The notes beneath the pieces were generated by a model. That model did not search any database. It saw only the letters and a program-made list of their open reading frames with translations, and was not told the DNA's origin. Positions 26,664 to 35,690 of a DNA stretch of 64,000 bases are shown here, piece after piece; the stretch's first letter is position 1; every line of letters starts with the position of its first letter. The DNA lies in NCBI RefSeq assembly GCF_002741015.1, contig NZ_CP016616.1, positions 417,501-481,500 on the forward strand, written 5' to 3'. This DNA is from Microvirga ossetica (GTDB taxonomy: Bacteria; Pseudomonadota; Alphaproteobacteria; Rhizobiales; Beijerinckiaceae). Position numbers and translations under genes: made by a program.

Positions 26664-27691
26664 TGCGCGGCTCTACCTGAAACACCACATCCAAGTAGCA
26701 AGGCGTCAGCGGGAGACTACACAATCACTTAAGATCGGCTTGAGCAGCTTCTGCATGCCGGTTAACAAGCCACAGCGCGCTCTCTTTCTGAATATCCCCG
26801 AAACGGACCAGGGTCTCGATGAAGAAGTCGTTCCCGCTGAGGATTGATTAAACACGCGAGAATGCGGTGTGCTGGGCCTTGAGCAGGGCTGCCACAGGCC
26901 CAGAATCTCCAGTTCTATGCTCGCGCATGGGGGCGAGCCGTGCATCCAGGACTTGCAGTCGCTGAACTTCCAAAACGACGAGATTTCTCCTTCTCCGGCC
27001 GAGTCGTGAGGAAACCAAGATCAACCATGTCAAGACGGGAGTCCGCTGCCGGGGAATCGCTCACAATCAGCAACGTCTCTCGCTCCAATCATGTGTCTGG
27101 CGCATAGTCAGTGACTGACGCTCGACACGCCTGCAGTCCGCCTCATTGAAGATCGCGCCTATCGCGTGGATCGAAGGGACCAACTGCGGCAGCACTGCGG
27201 CCTGGGCGACGCCGACTACACCATAGACGAACGCAGGGTAGCCTGGGACGGACGGCGCTGAGCACCGGGGGAGTGATTCGTGTATGATAACACCACACGG
27301 CGATGCTCCGGGCGCCGCCGTATCTTATAATGCACAATCCGTCTCCAGCCCTGTCACATATCACAGGCTGACGGAAGTCCGGAAGTACACCATCTTTCTG
27401 CATGAGTTAATCGGTCGAAGCAGTCGCTGTGGACTTCTACGTCCAGGTGACTTCAACGAAGGACACCCGAAGTTATGCGGTCGGACCCTGCTACTATTGC
27501 CGCTATATGCTTTGCTCGCTCCTGCCTCAGAGCAGGGACCGATGATAGATCCGGCGTGAGCTGCAGTATAGCGTCGACGATGAGCAACCGGCCAAACAGT
27601 TGCAGCTTTTCAACGCGGGACTGCCCACACCGGGCGAGACCTTCAACAGAAGCTCGCCCGACCTGCTTGAGAAGGCAGGAGGATGATCGCC
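26664..27691. other. Long intergenic region with one motif copy
   Basis: About 1 kb in which I recognise no gene. It contains the motif copy at 27351. The short frame ending at 26847 has no recognisable features. Confidence 0.45.
27351..27372 (+). promoter_or_regulatory. Dispersed oriented motif
   Basis: CTGTCACATATCACAG then GCTGAC, about 320 bp upstream of the secreted protein at 27692, in its orientation. Confidence 0.6.
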
Positions 27692-28300
27692 ATGATCTTG
27701 CGCATCGAGCCAATCATCTACGTCGCTTTTACTTCTCTTATCATGATCGTCTCGATCGACGGTGTTGCAGCCGCTCGAGAAGGTGGAGGATCACACGGTG
27801 GCAGCGGCACCTTAGGCAGCCGAGACGGTCCCGCGGGCAGTGGGTTTGACGCTGCACGAGAGGCAGCCGGCCCAATCCTCAGGCGAGAAAATGTCATTGG
27901 GAGAAATGCTCTCGTTGGCCAGATGTTGGGATGGGAGAAGCCTCAGGAATGGCACTCGCGGGCTGACTGGATCCGTAGTCACCGCGGCTGGCGGCCGGAT
28001 GATGAGTGGACAACCTATGCTTATCCCTATCCAGTCTACGGATGCCAGTGGCCGTGTGGTCTCAGCACCTGCCGCTATTACCCCACTGCTTACGGGCCTT
28101 ATGCATACTACTTGCGTCCCAGATTGATCGAACGCTCCGGCGCTGTTCGCTCACATTCGGTGCAAGATGGCCGGTCGTACATGACGCGCGCACCCCGAGT
28201 TCCGAGTTCGCGTCCGGCGAACTCGAACAGACCGGCTGGATCTCGCGTGCTAAGTTCCACGCAAAAATTGGCGCACCCGATGCGCCGCGCGAGTACATGA
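27692..28300 (+). CDS. Secreted Gly/Tyr-rich hypothetical protein
   Basis: About 202 residues with a signal peptide (MILRIEPIIYVAFTSLIMIV, cleavage near VAAA). A Gly/Ser-rich linker follows, then an aromatic region (WHSRADWIRSHRGWRP, YAYPYPVYGCQWPCG) with three Cys, and a basic Ser/Arg/Pro-rich tail. AGGAGG at 27677-27682 is too close to ATG 27683 but well placed for ATG 27692, which I choose. It is likely a periplasmic or surface structural protein. No family is recognised. Confidence 0.55.
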   Translation: MILRIEPIIYVAFTSLIMIVSIDGVAAAREGGGSHGGSGTLGSRDGPAGSGFDAAREAAGPILRRENVIGRNALVGQMLGWEKPQEWHSRADWIRSHRGWRPDDEWTTYAYPYPVYGCQWPCGLSTCRYYPTAYGPYAYYLRPRLIERSGAVRSHSVQDGRSYMTRAPRVPSSRPANSNRPAGSRVLSSTQKLAHPMRRAST

Positions 28301-28768
28301 TCTGACTGCTGAGGAGCTTTTAGGGGGAAAGACGTTCCGCTGATTAGGTTTGTGAAGTTCTCCTGCAATGCGGACGCCAGTCTTCGAGAACGGTGAAGGT
28401 TGGGCCAAACTTGAGTGATCACTGGTGGTTGACCTCAGTAGAGTGTCCCAGGGATGAACGCCATAAGCCGCTCTCGACCAACGTAGATTTAACAATGGCA
28501 ATGCGCCGGCTGGGAGTGCTCGCCTCCGTGAAGGCGAATTGCAGTCTCTGCGGACGACGTGATCGTCAGATCTCACATGCCAACGAAAGACACGAGAATG
28601 ACCGTGACAATGTGGCAGGCACCTGGAAGATCATCTTCAGTAGGTGAGCACGCTGTCGACCCAGGGGGTGAGTTGAACAGCGCCCACCGAATCCTACGAC
28701 ATTCGCCAAATCGGCGTGTGATGCAATCTGCACTGCAGCCCGTATCGGCAGTTACCTCGGATTCCGTA
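28301..28768. other. Upstream region of rpoH with a weak motif copy
   Basis: The frame of rpoH is open back to 28559, but upstream residues do not resemble the family. The core CGTCAGATCTCACA occurs at 28564-28577, about 190 bp before the chosen start. Confidence 0.4.
28564..28577 (+). promoter_or_regulatory. Dispersed motif core upstream of rpoH, weak
   Basis: CGTCAGATCTCACA keeps the palindromic centre only. The outer GCTGACA arm is missing, so this may be chance. Confidence 0.35.
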
Positions 28769-29704
28769 ATGATGGGCCTGAGACTGTCAGCGCCTATTCC
28801 GTTTCCTGCCAATGAAGGAGGCCTTTCGCGCTATCTCGACGAGATCCGTCGCTTCCCCATGCTCGAGCCGCATGAGGAATACATGCTCGCCAAAAGCTGG
28901 CGCGAGCATGGAGATCGCGAGGCCGCTCACAAGCTCGTGACGTCCCACCTGCGCCTGGTCGCCAAGATCGCCATGGGCTATCGCGGCTACGGCCTGCCGA
29001 TCGGCGAGGTGGTTTCCGAAGGCAATGTCGGCCTGATGCAGGCCGTCAAGCGCTTCGAGCCCGACAAGGGCTTCCGCCTCGCCACATATGCCATGTGGTG
29101 GATCAAGGCGGCGATTCAAGAATACATCCTGCGATCCTGGTCCCTCGTGAAGATGGGCACCACCGCGAACCAGAAGAAGCTGTTCTTCAACCTGCGCAAG
29201 GCCAAGGGCCGCATCTCCGCCTTCGAGGAAGGCGACCTGCACCCCGACCACGTCAAGCAGATCGCCACCCAGCTCGGTGTGACCGAGCAGGATGTGGTGG
29301 ACATGAACCGCAGGCTTGGCGGTGATTCTTCGCTCAATTCGCCACTGCGCGATGAAGGCGAAGGCGGTGGCGAATGGCAGGACTGGCTCGTCGACCATGG
29401 CCAGAGCCAGGAACAGGTGCTCGTCGAGGAGGAGGAAGGCCAGAACAGGCTGAAGGCTCTTCGCGGCGCGCTCTCCGTGCTCAACCCACGCGAGCGCCGC
29501 ATCTTCGAGGCTAGGCGTCTCTCGGACGACCCGATCACCCTGGAGGAGCTCTCCACCGAGTTCGGCGTCTCCCGCGAGCGCGTCCGCCAGATCGAGGTTC
29601 GCGCCTTCGAGAAGATCCAAGAGGCGGTCAAGAAGAACCTGACCCAGATCGAGCGCGATAGGTCGAAGATTCAGGGAAGTCATGGATCCCACGTTTTGAG
29701 ATAG
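28769..29704 (+). CDS. rpoH: Heat-shock sigma factor RpoH
   Basis: A sigma-32-type factor of about 311 residues that directs RNA polymerase to heat-shock promoters. Region 2 is near perfect (HKLVTSHLRLVAKIAMGYRG, EGNVGLMQAVKRFEP, RLATYAMWWIKAAIQEYI). The RpoH box QKKLFFNLRKAK is diagnostic. Region 4 carries LNPRERRIFEARRL and the helix-turn-helix LEELSTEFGVSRERVRQIEVRAFEK. Alphaproteobacteria often carry several rpoH paralogues, and this one sits outside a housekeeping context. The start is uncertain: tandem ATGs at 28769/28772 give a family-like N-terminus, while ATG 28721 adds 16 residues. Confidence 0.93.
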   Translation: MMGLRLSAPIPFPANEGGLSRYLDEIRRFPMLEPHEEYMLAKSWREHGDREAAHKLVTSHLRLVAKIAMGYRGYGLPIGEVVSEGNVGLMQAVKRFEPDKGFRLATYAMWWIKAAIQEYILRSWSLVKMGTTANQKKLFFNLRKAKGRISAFEEGDLHPDHVKQIATQLGVTEQDVVDMNRRLGGDSSLNSPLRDEGEGGGEWQDWLVDHGQSQEQVLVEEEEGQNRLKALRGALSVLNPRERRIFEARRLSDDPITLEELSTEFGVSRERVRQIEVRAFEKIQEAVKKNLTQIERDRSKIQGSHGSHVLR

Positions 29705-30106
29705 GATCTGCCACTTCATGAAGCTCTATCATGGGCCTATGCGATCGATTTCTCGGTGGCGGCGTCAGGCAGGCACGTGGCACCCTACTGGAACCAGCAT
29801 GCTGCTACCTGTGCATACAGGGACTAGGTCCAGTTCCAATCGCATCCACTTTACCACACGAGCGAGTAAGGCCGAAGGAGCGGGCCCTGCCCTATCAGAC
29901 CTTGCAGGCGGAAGCAGGTTTGAATGCACGGCACAATCCTCTCCACACCTGGCGAGTGCAAGGGCGCACCTGGCATCGATCGCAGCCCTGGACCTATATG
30001 AGTGGAGAAAGAGCTTATCACCGACCCAACCCATTCATCGATCAAAGTCACGGATCGGCCAAAGCGCAATGGGCCAGGATCGGCCAACCTCGGATGGGGG
30101 AGCACA
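29705..30106. other. Non-coding stretch, nothing recognised
   Basis: About 400 bp between rpoH and the GH1 gene. Open frames here lack protein character. Confidence 0.4.
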
Positions 30107-31423
30107 ATGACAGCGCTCTGGTTCATGTTCGCCACGGGGATCGAGAACAGCTATCCGACCATCAGGAACGGCAGCGTCCGCATCGACGAGATGGAGAAGT
30201 GTGGACATTATCAGTATTGGCGAGAGGACTTCGAGCTACTGCGGGAACTTGGTATCCACTATCTACGTTACGGACCACCAATTCACCATGTATGGCTTGG
30301 TCCCAATCGGTATGACTGGATCTTTCCGGATGACACCTTCGGGATGATCAAAGCTCTCGATGTAGTGCCAATTGTCGATCTCTGCCACTTCGGCGTGCCG
30401 GGTTGGATCGGCAACTTCCAGAACCCTGACTTTCCTGAGCTCTTTGCCGACTATGCAAGATCCTTCGCGCAACGGTTCCCCTGGGTTCAACTTTACACAC
30501 CTGTGAACGAGATGTTCGTCTGCGCGACCTTCTCGGCCGCGTATGGGTGGTGGAATGAGCAGCTCGCGAGTGATCAGGCGTTTGTGACAGCACTCAAGCA
30601 CATCGTCAAAGCAAATGTTCTGGCCATGGCGGCGATTCTCGAGGTCCGGCCGGATGCCATATTCATCCAGAGTGAATCGACCGAGTACTTCCATGCCGAT
30701 GAACCGGAGGCCATCAGGTCGGCTGAAATTATGAACGCGAAGCGATTCCTGTCACTTGACCTCAACTATGGCCGCCGGGTCGACTCGGAGATGTACGAGT
30801 TTTTGATGGATAGCGGCATGACACGCGAGGAATATCATTTCTTCCTTACCTACCAGCTGCGGCAGCACTGCATCATGGGCAACGACTACTACGCTACGAA
30901 TGAACACAGGGTTGCTCGGGACGGGCGGAGCTGGGCGTCAGGGGAGATATTCGGGTATGCTGAGATCACGCGGCAATACTACGATCGGTATCGCATTCCA
31001 ATCATGCATACGGAGACGAACCTTGCGCAGGGTGCGACAGGCGAGGAGGCTATCATTTGGCTGCAAAAGGAATGGGCCAATGTTCTGCGGGTTCGCAACA
31101 GTGGCATACCGATTGTCGGCTTCACCTGGTACTCATTGACGGACCAAGTCGACTGGGACGTTGCCTTGCGCGAGGAGCATGGTCGGGTAAACCCGCTCGG
31201 CCTCTATGATCTTGACCGGAATATTCGTCCCGTCGGAAGAGCCTATCAGCAGCTGATCCAACGGTGGCGGCGGGTCCTGCCGACTCAAAGCGTGTGTCTG
31301 ACGGTACCGGTGATCCGACCGAGCCAATTCGACAGTGCGCACACAGCGTCCCAGGTGGAGAAGGCCCTCGACCTTACCCAAGGGATATCCACCACGCAGG
31401 CCATCCCGGGTCATGCAGGATGA
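30107..31423 (+). CDS. Family 1 glycoside hydrolase-like protein
   Basis: A 438-residue TIM-barrel protein resembling beta-glucosidases of family GH1. It has the N-terminal strand (FATGIENSYPTI), HYLRYGPPIHHVWLGPNRYD, the acid/base motif in LYTPVNEMF (Glu135), and the nucleophile region IPIMHTETN (Glu303). ATG 30107 has GGGGGAG upstream. No signal peptide is seen, so it should be cytosolic. The substrate cannot be inferred. A partial second copy, truncated and carrying a nonsense codon, lies at 52653-52943, so this locus was duplicated. The tail after about residue 400 is low in conservation signals. Confidence 0.8.
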   Translation: MTALWFMFATGIENSYPTIRNGSVRIDEMEKCGHYQYWREDFELLRELGIHYLRYGPPIHHVWLGPNRYDWIFPDDTFGMIKALDVVPIVDLCHFGVPGWIGNFQNPDFPELFADYARSFAQRFPWVQLYTPVNEMFVCATFSAAYGWWNEQLASDQAFVTALKHIVKANVLAMAAILEVRPDAIFIQSESTEYFHADEPEAIRSAEIMNAKRFLSLDLNYGRRVDSEMYEFLMDSGMTREEYHFFLTYQLRQHCIMGNDYYATNEHRVARDGRSWASGEIFGYAEITRQYYDRYRIPIMHTETNLAQGATGEEAIIWLQKEWANVLRVRNSGIPIVGFTWYSLTDQVDWDVALREEHGRVNPLGLYDLDRNIRPVGRAYQQLIQRWRRVLPTQSVCLTVPVIRPSQFDSAHTASQVEKALDLTQGISTTQAIPGHAG

Positions 31424-32529
31424 GGAGGGAGGAACGCGTGCTCCCCTGGGTGGACTGCTCGACAGTGAGATCGTTCTCTCTCGTCCAGCCGCATCGAAGC
31501 CCGGTCCCGCGAGGTCAGGCGGCACAACCTCACTGCGTCTCACAGGAGTTCCGGCTGTTCTTCTGCACTTTCCGTGTCATTCCAGCCGCAGGGGCATCAC
31601 TCCGATTCCAGACTTAACGTGTCAATCGCGGTCGCGAGCGTCCGCCCTACTCTGGGTTCGGCCGCGCAAGAGCCGATTAAGGCCTCCTCTCCTAACGCGG
31701 GGATCTGTAGTGTTTTACTAGGGCCTAACCGCCCGGGACCTCCCCGAATGCGGGAACAGGTGTTTTGCATCAGCCGCCGGGAGCATCGGTCTACTGAAGA
31801 CTAGGCCTTACTGTGGACGCGCTCAGGAGTTGCCCGGTTACTCAGGAGATATGGACGATGTTAGCGGGAAAGGATTGAAAGTCCTCATCATCTGTCATGT
31901 CTCAGAACGAGAGTTCGACCCATATTAGGGCTGACGCAGCGCCCGATCGCGTTAGCCGGCAAGAAGCCTTGGCAGGGTTTTCAAAGTGGGCCACAGTTCT
32001 GTGGACTCGCACGGGTTGTCAGAACATGAGCCGTAATCCCTCAAGCGTGCATCAATGCGGCGAGGGGTATCGCTTAGTCAGCAGATCGCGCCGGCCGGAA
32101 GAGGCAGTCATTGTGCATCTGTGGTAGCTGCACTCTGGCACAGTTGGCTTCAGAATCTGCAAAGTGTGGCGAAGGCGTGATGTGAGCTGGCCACGACGGG
32201 AGCCGGACAGCACGAAGAATGGTAGGTCCTGGGCACATTCGGTTGTTTGATCTCCGGTCTGCAGACTGCATCGGAACTAGCGGGCGCGGAAACCACATCG
32301 ATGATCGCAGTCCGCAGGTGTCACTGCTTCCAGACACGTCAACGAATCCTTCTCAGAAGCGAGCACTCACATTGGCCGCACAACGTCTGATAATGATTGC
32401 AGCCTTTGCGTTGCGCGTTCGTGTGCAACGACCCGAAATCATGCCCCACCTCCACTTGATGAAGGCGAAGCAGATCGAGCGGCCCAGCGCCTCAGAGAGA
32501 CGAGCGACGCCGTAGTTGTGCCTTCTAAC
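31424..32529. other. Long intergenic region, mostly featureless
   Basis: About 1.1 kb. Only the truncated frame at 31851 shows gene-like character. Confidence 0.4.
31851..31928 (+). pseudogene. Possible 5' remnant of a truncated gene
   Basis: A 25-codon frame with a good AGGAG and ATG 31851. It encodes LKVLIICHVSEREFDPY and then TAG, which looks like the first beta strand of a larger Rossmann-type enzyme, but nothing recognisable continues. Weak evidence. Confidence 0.25.
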
Positions 32530-32805
32530 TTAGTACGGCAGTCCCTGCGTCGCGCGGTAGTAGTGCAGGTTTGGGTAGCCAGCTGCCGTGCAAGCCGGCG
32601 GCCCCTGCAGGCAAGAGGGCCACCGCTCGGAGCGAGCATAAGGAGCCGTGGCTGGCATCCCGAAGGAGCGATCAGCGTACGCAGCGAGAGTGTGGTTCGG
32701 CGGAAGCTCATTGATCTCTCTATGGGAGAAGGGCGCTGCCTGCGCCATTGTGGACGCGACCACAAGTGCGACAGCGGTCAGGGGGACGAGTCGGATCGAA
32801 AGCAT
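32530..32805 (-). CDS. Small secreted protein, 91 aa
   Basis: A signal peptide (MLSIRLVPLTAVALVVASTM, cleavage near AQA) is followed by about 65 mature residues rich in Pro, Tyr and Ala with two Cys (SCLQGPPACTAAGYP), which could form a disulfide. ATG 32805 has AGGAG upstream. A clear motif copy lies about 90 bp upstream in the same orientation. Probably periplasmic; no family is recognised. Confidence 0.6.
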   Translation of the reverse strand: MLSIRLVPLTAVALVVASTMAQAAPFSHREINELPPNHTLAAYADRSFGMPATAPYARSERWPSCLQGPPACTAAGYPNLHYYRATQGLPY

Positions 32806-32895
32806 GAGGAGTTCTCCTAGTCACTTGCTGCGTTGAACGGCGTGAGCATGAGCGCTGTTGCCGCTGCTGAGTAGATTGTCGTTGGTCAGACGCAT

Positions 32896-32917
32896 GTCAG
32901 CCTGCGAAATCTGACAG
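32896..32917 (-). promoter_or_regulatory. Dispersed oriented motif, reverse form
   Basis: GTCAGCCTGCGAAATCTGAC followed by AG, 91 bp upstream of the small secreted protein start at 32805 and in its orientation. Confidence 0.7.
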
Positions 32918-33178
32918 TCCATTCTGTCGAGACAAATCCTAACCTCATTCCATCTTCCCAGCTCAGTCGACGTGCCTTTTGGATTGTCCCAGTGCGTCAT
33001 CCCATTGGCCTACTGAGACATGAACGAGGGTCGCCCGATGCCAAGTTGCGCTATCGACAGGAGAACGGGATCCGGTGGGTCACCAATTTACCCCTAACCA
33101 GTCTTGGATTGTCGGGGTTGAATTGCCATATATTGATCAGCTGTTGGATCGTGGGTTGAACTTGCACGGAGTGCTGCT

Positions 33179-33544
33179 ATGACCCGTCTGATTGTGCCCA
33201 ACGACGCAATGATCAATCGACTTACTGCGACCCTGGGCCTGCTTCTCCAGCTATCCCCTTGGGCGCTGGGCTTCGCGACCGTTGAAGCCGCTGCTTGGAC
33301 GGCCGGGATTGGCGGGATCACCGTTACTGTGATGTCGTTTGCGGCCTTTATCTACCTGCGGGAATGGAAAGAATGGGTTTGTCTGATGACGGGGCTGTTC
33401 CTCATCGTCTCACCTTGGCTTCTCGGCTTCGCGCGGAATGCATCCGCCACATGGGTCCATGTGACTATTGGGCTGGTGGTCACAGTATTGGCGTCCATCG
33501 AGCTTCGGCGTCTTCACGGATTGCCGCCTAACAAGCCCGCGTGA
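33179..33544 (+). CDS. SPW-repeat membrane protein
   Basis: A 121-residue membrane protein with four helices and two copies of the SPW signature: LLLQLSPWALGFA at about 21-33 and GLFLIVSPWLLGFA at about 71-84. Repeats of this type occur in small bacterial membrane proteins of unknown role. ATG 33179 has CGGAG about 10 nt upstream. It is monocistronic. The family match is clear by the duplicated motif. Confidence 0.75.
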   Translation: MTRLIVPNDAMINRLTATLGLLLQLSPWALGFATVEAAAWTAGIGGITVTVMSFAAFIYLREWKEWVCLMTGLFLIVSPWLLGFARNASATWVHVTIGLVVTVLASIELRRLHGLPPNKPA

Positions 33545-33662
33545 GGAGGGCGTGAAGGGGCAAGTGGCAGACGTATCTGTGGTGTCTAGACCTGATCCGA
33601 TCCTGAAGGGCTCTGCTCAAGCAGGGATTAGCTCATTAAGATCACGCAGGAGCCCCAGCCGC

Positions 33663-33684
33663 CCTGTTAGATCTTGCTGGCTGC
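33663..33684 (+). promoter_or_regulatory. Dispersed motif, diverged copy
   Basis: CCTGTTAGATCTTGCTGG then CTGC. It is oriented toward the remnant gene starting at 33843, about 160 bp away. Confidence 0.4.
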
Positions 33685-33842
33685 ATCTCACCTGAAATGG
33701 CGCCAAATTCAGTGCTCGGTTGATGGGCTGATTATGGGCCTAAGGGGCGCCTTAGCACCGAGCGGCCCCTCGCCTGTTATCTGACTCACTGGAGTCGGCT
33801 CAAGGTTTTCAACGGGTTGCACGACGCATTTGGATAGCCAAG

Positions 33843-34088
33843 ATGTGGCCTAAGCAGAATGTCGAACGGGATCTCCGCACCCTTCTAACGCGGATTGGGG
33901 CAACCTCGGAACTGACGGAAAGACTCGTAGCGAGTGTGTTGCAATACGCCTGCCCCGGGCTCAATGCGGCCTGCCGCCCAATACCTGCGTGCGGAAACTG
34001 ACCGAGGCAGAGGCCTGGATTGATCTAGGCTTCTGGCTGATCGGTTCGGAACTCCCGGACTGTGTCATCCATCACCTATCCTGTGATG
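33843..34088 (+). pseudogene. Diverged, frameshifted copy of the gene upstream of kup
   Basis: From ATG 33843 the product reads MWPKQNVERDLRTLLTRI and VASVLQYACPGLN, closely matching the N-terminus of the protein at 55362-55829 (MWPKQNLERDLRSLLRRI, VADVLQYACPRLK). After a frame change near 33970 the match continues in the frame of the next gene (EAEAWIDLGFWLIG, LPDCVIHHLSCDD) and ends abruptly at about 34088. Confidence 0.65.
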
Positions 34089-34597
34089 ACCAAGGCCCTG
34101 CCGAGCCCACTCCGGCCTGGCTGAACTTGTGCGAACGGGCGCCTGCTGAATGCATGATTGACCTCTCTGAGCCAGTCGATGTCTCGCTCAAGACCGAAGT
34201 TCTGGTCCTACTGCGGAAAGTCACGAAGGAGGTCAACCTCGCTGTCGTGCCGATGACCGATCGCACACACTGGGGCGTCGAGGACCGCTGGGATTACCCG
34301 AAGGGCAGCTACGGGGACTGCAAAGACATCCAACTCCCCAAGCGCAAGCGGCTCATCGAAGCGGGGCTACCCCGCCGCGCCCTGCTGATGGCAGTGGTTA
34401 TCGGTCAGAATGACGAGGGTCATGCGGTCTTGATGGTGCGCACCACGGCGGGTGATCTCGTTCTCGATAACAAGACCTCGGCGGTCCTGCCTTGGCGTCT
34501 GACGGGCTACCGCTTTGTCAAGCGGGAGGGTCAAAACGGGTTCGGCTGGGTCAGTCTGATTGAGCCGCCCTTGCCGGCTGCCCACGCGAGCCGCTGA
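33989..34597 (+). CDS. BTLCP transglutaminase-like cysteine peptidase, chimeric N-terminus
   Basis: Residues from about 43 onward are a bacterial transglutaminase-like cysteine proteinase (COG3672): LNLCERAPAECMIDLSEPV, TDRTHWGVEDRWDYP, the catalytic Cys111 in YGDCKD, His145 in EGHAVLMVRT and Asp160 in LVLDN, then VLPWRLTGYRFVKR. Family members are normally periplasmic with a signal peptide and are linked to adhesin processing (LapG-like). Here the signal peptide is missing, and residues 1-34 come from the unrelated kup-linked gene family. The catalytic triad is intact but export is probably lost, so this may be non-functional. The GTG start is tentative. Confidence 0.72.
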   Translation: MRKLTEAEAWIDLGFWLIGSELPDCVIHHLSCDDQGPAEPTPAWLNLCERAPAECMIDLSEPVDVSLKTEVLVLLRKVTKEVNLAVVPMTDRTHWGVEDRWDYPKGSYGDCKDIQLPKRKRLIEAGLPRRALLMAVVIGQNDEGHAVLMVRTTAGDLVLDNKTSAVLPWRLTGYRFVKREGQNGFGWVSLIEPPLPAAHASR

Positions 34598-35003
34598 GAC
34601 GGACTACCCGTCATGATGGGTTCGCTGGCATCCGGGAAACGCCTAGTGCCGGACACCCGCTTTGCTCTGTTGCCGTATCTGTTGAAGGCCGACCCATCGC
34701 GGCTTCCTCGGCGTGACCACCACTACGCGTTGCGGCTTGGCCCGATCATAGGCATGGCGGCCAAGCCGAGTTTGTCGTTTACTAGGCGATGCAGTCGATT
34801 TCCTATTCCTGTCACCGGTTCCCGTGACAAGGCCGCCAAGGAGCCCAATTTTCGGGATGTCGGCGTCTCTCGAAATCTGCAGAGCCGATGGCCTGCTTAA
34901 ACCTATGTATGGTTCGAGTTCTGTGCAATCGGATCATACATATCTCCTGTCAGGTCACCCTTCGCCTGGCCTTGAATCCATCGTATGAATGAGGACGGGC
35001 TGC
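34598..35003. other. Non-coding stretch, nothing firm
   Basis: A 95-codon frame at 34613 has no recognisable features. CCTGTCAGGTCACCC near 34950 resembles half of the dispersed motif and lies just upstream of the receiver gene. Confidence 0.35.
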
Positions 35004-35396
35004 GTGCACAAAGTTCCAGTTATCACGATCATTGATGACAACGAGGCCGTCCGGATCGCGATGTAGAGCCTCCTGAACTCACTCGGATATGTCGCTTACA
35101 CGTTTGCGTCAACAGAGGACTACTTGTGCTCGCCCCGCGTGAACGATACGGCGTGCCTGATCACGGATGTTCAAATGTCGGGAATGAAAGGCATTGAACT
35201 GCAACGCCGTCTGATGGAGGAAGGTCGGCGCACACCCATGATCTTCACCACAGCGTATTCTGAGGAGGCAACCCGGGCCCGTGCGCTGGAGGCCGGAGCG
35301 GCCGGATTTCTGAGCAAGCCATTCGATGAGCAAGCTCTGATTTACAGTCTCGACAAGGCTCTCAAGGAGAACCATGACGGGGCCATCGAAAGCTAA
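35004..35396 (+). pseudogene. CheY/FixJ-like receiver gene with in-frame TAG
   Basis: Read from GTG 35004, the product is a complete receiver domain: VPVITIIDDNEAVRIAM, then TAG at 35064-35066, then SLLNSLGYVAYTFAST, LITDVQMSGMKG with the phospho-acceptor Asp, IFTTAYS and GFLSKPFDEQ with the conserved Lys. A single C-to-T change (CAG to TAG) explains the stop. Downstream ATG starts would lack the acidic pocket, so the product is probably inactive. Intact relatives are single-domain or FixJ-type regulators. Confidence 0.75.
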
Positions 35397-35690
35397 ACTC
35401 CAACAGGATCTTCGTCGCAACCTGAACAGTGCACCCCGTGCTTGCCCATTAAGCCTTCGATGGGGTCGCCGCAGCGCGCCCGCCGCGATCGGGGAACTCG
35501 GGTGTTCTGCCGCGATATCCCCTGACAGATCTAGCAGGCAGTGGATCGCTACTGACGCTGTTAGCGTTTCACCCGCGACAGCACAGTCACAGCCGATCGA
35601 CCCGCCGTCACCGATGAGCGTGGATATCTGATCGATTGATCGGCTCGCGTACGACTGGCGCGGGACCGCTGGTTGAGAACGAGGTGTGCC
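35397..35690. other. Region upstream of mgtE with a weak motif copy
   Basis: No gene was recognised. A diverged motif copy lies at 35521, about 150 bp before mgtE. I see no obvious magnesium riboswitch fold. Confidence 0.35.
35521..35541 (+). promoter_or_regulatory. Dispersed motif, diverged copy upstream of mgtE
   Basis: CCTGACAGATCTAGCAGG then CAG. The core AGATCT and spacing are kept and the arms have changed. Confidence 0.35.

Noticed and set aside
28787..29719. A 310-codon minus-strand open frame
   Set aside because: It is the complement of rpoH and has no recognisable features; rpoH is certain.
31424..32529. Possible RNA gene in the long gap
   Set aside because: I could not find a cloverleaf, a stable conserved hairpin series or a terminator that would support one.
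34613..34900. A 95-codon open frame after the BTLCP gene
   Set aside because: No signal peptide, domain or convincing ribosome site; composition resembles non-coding sequence.
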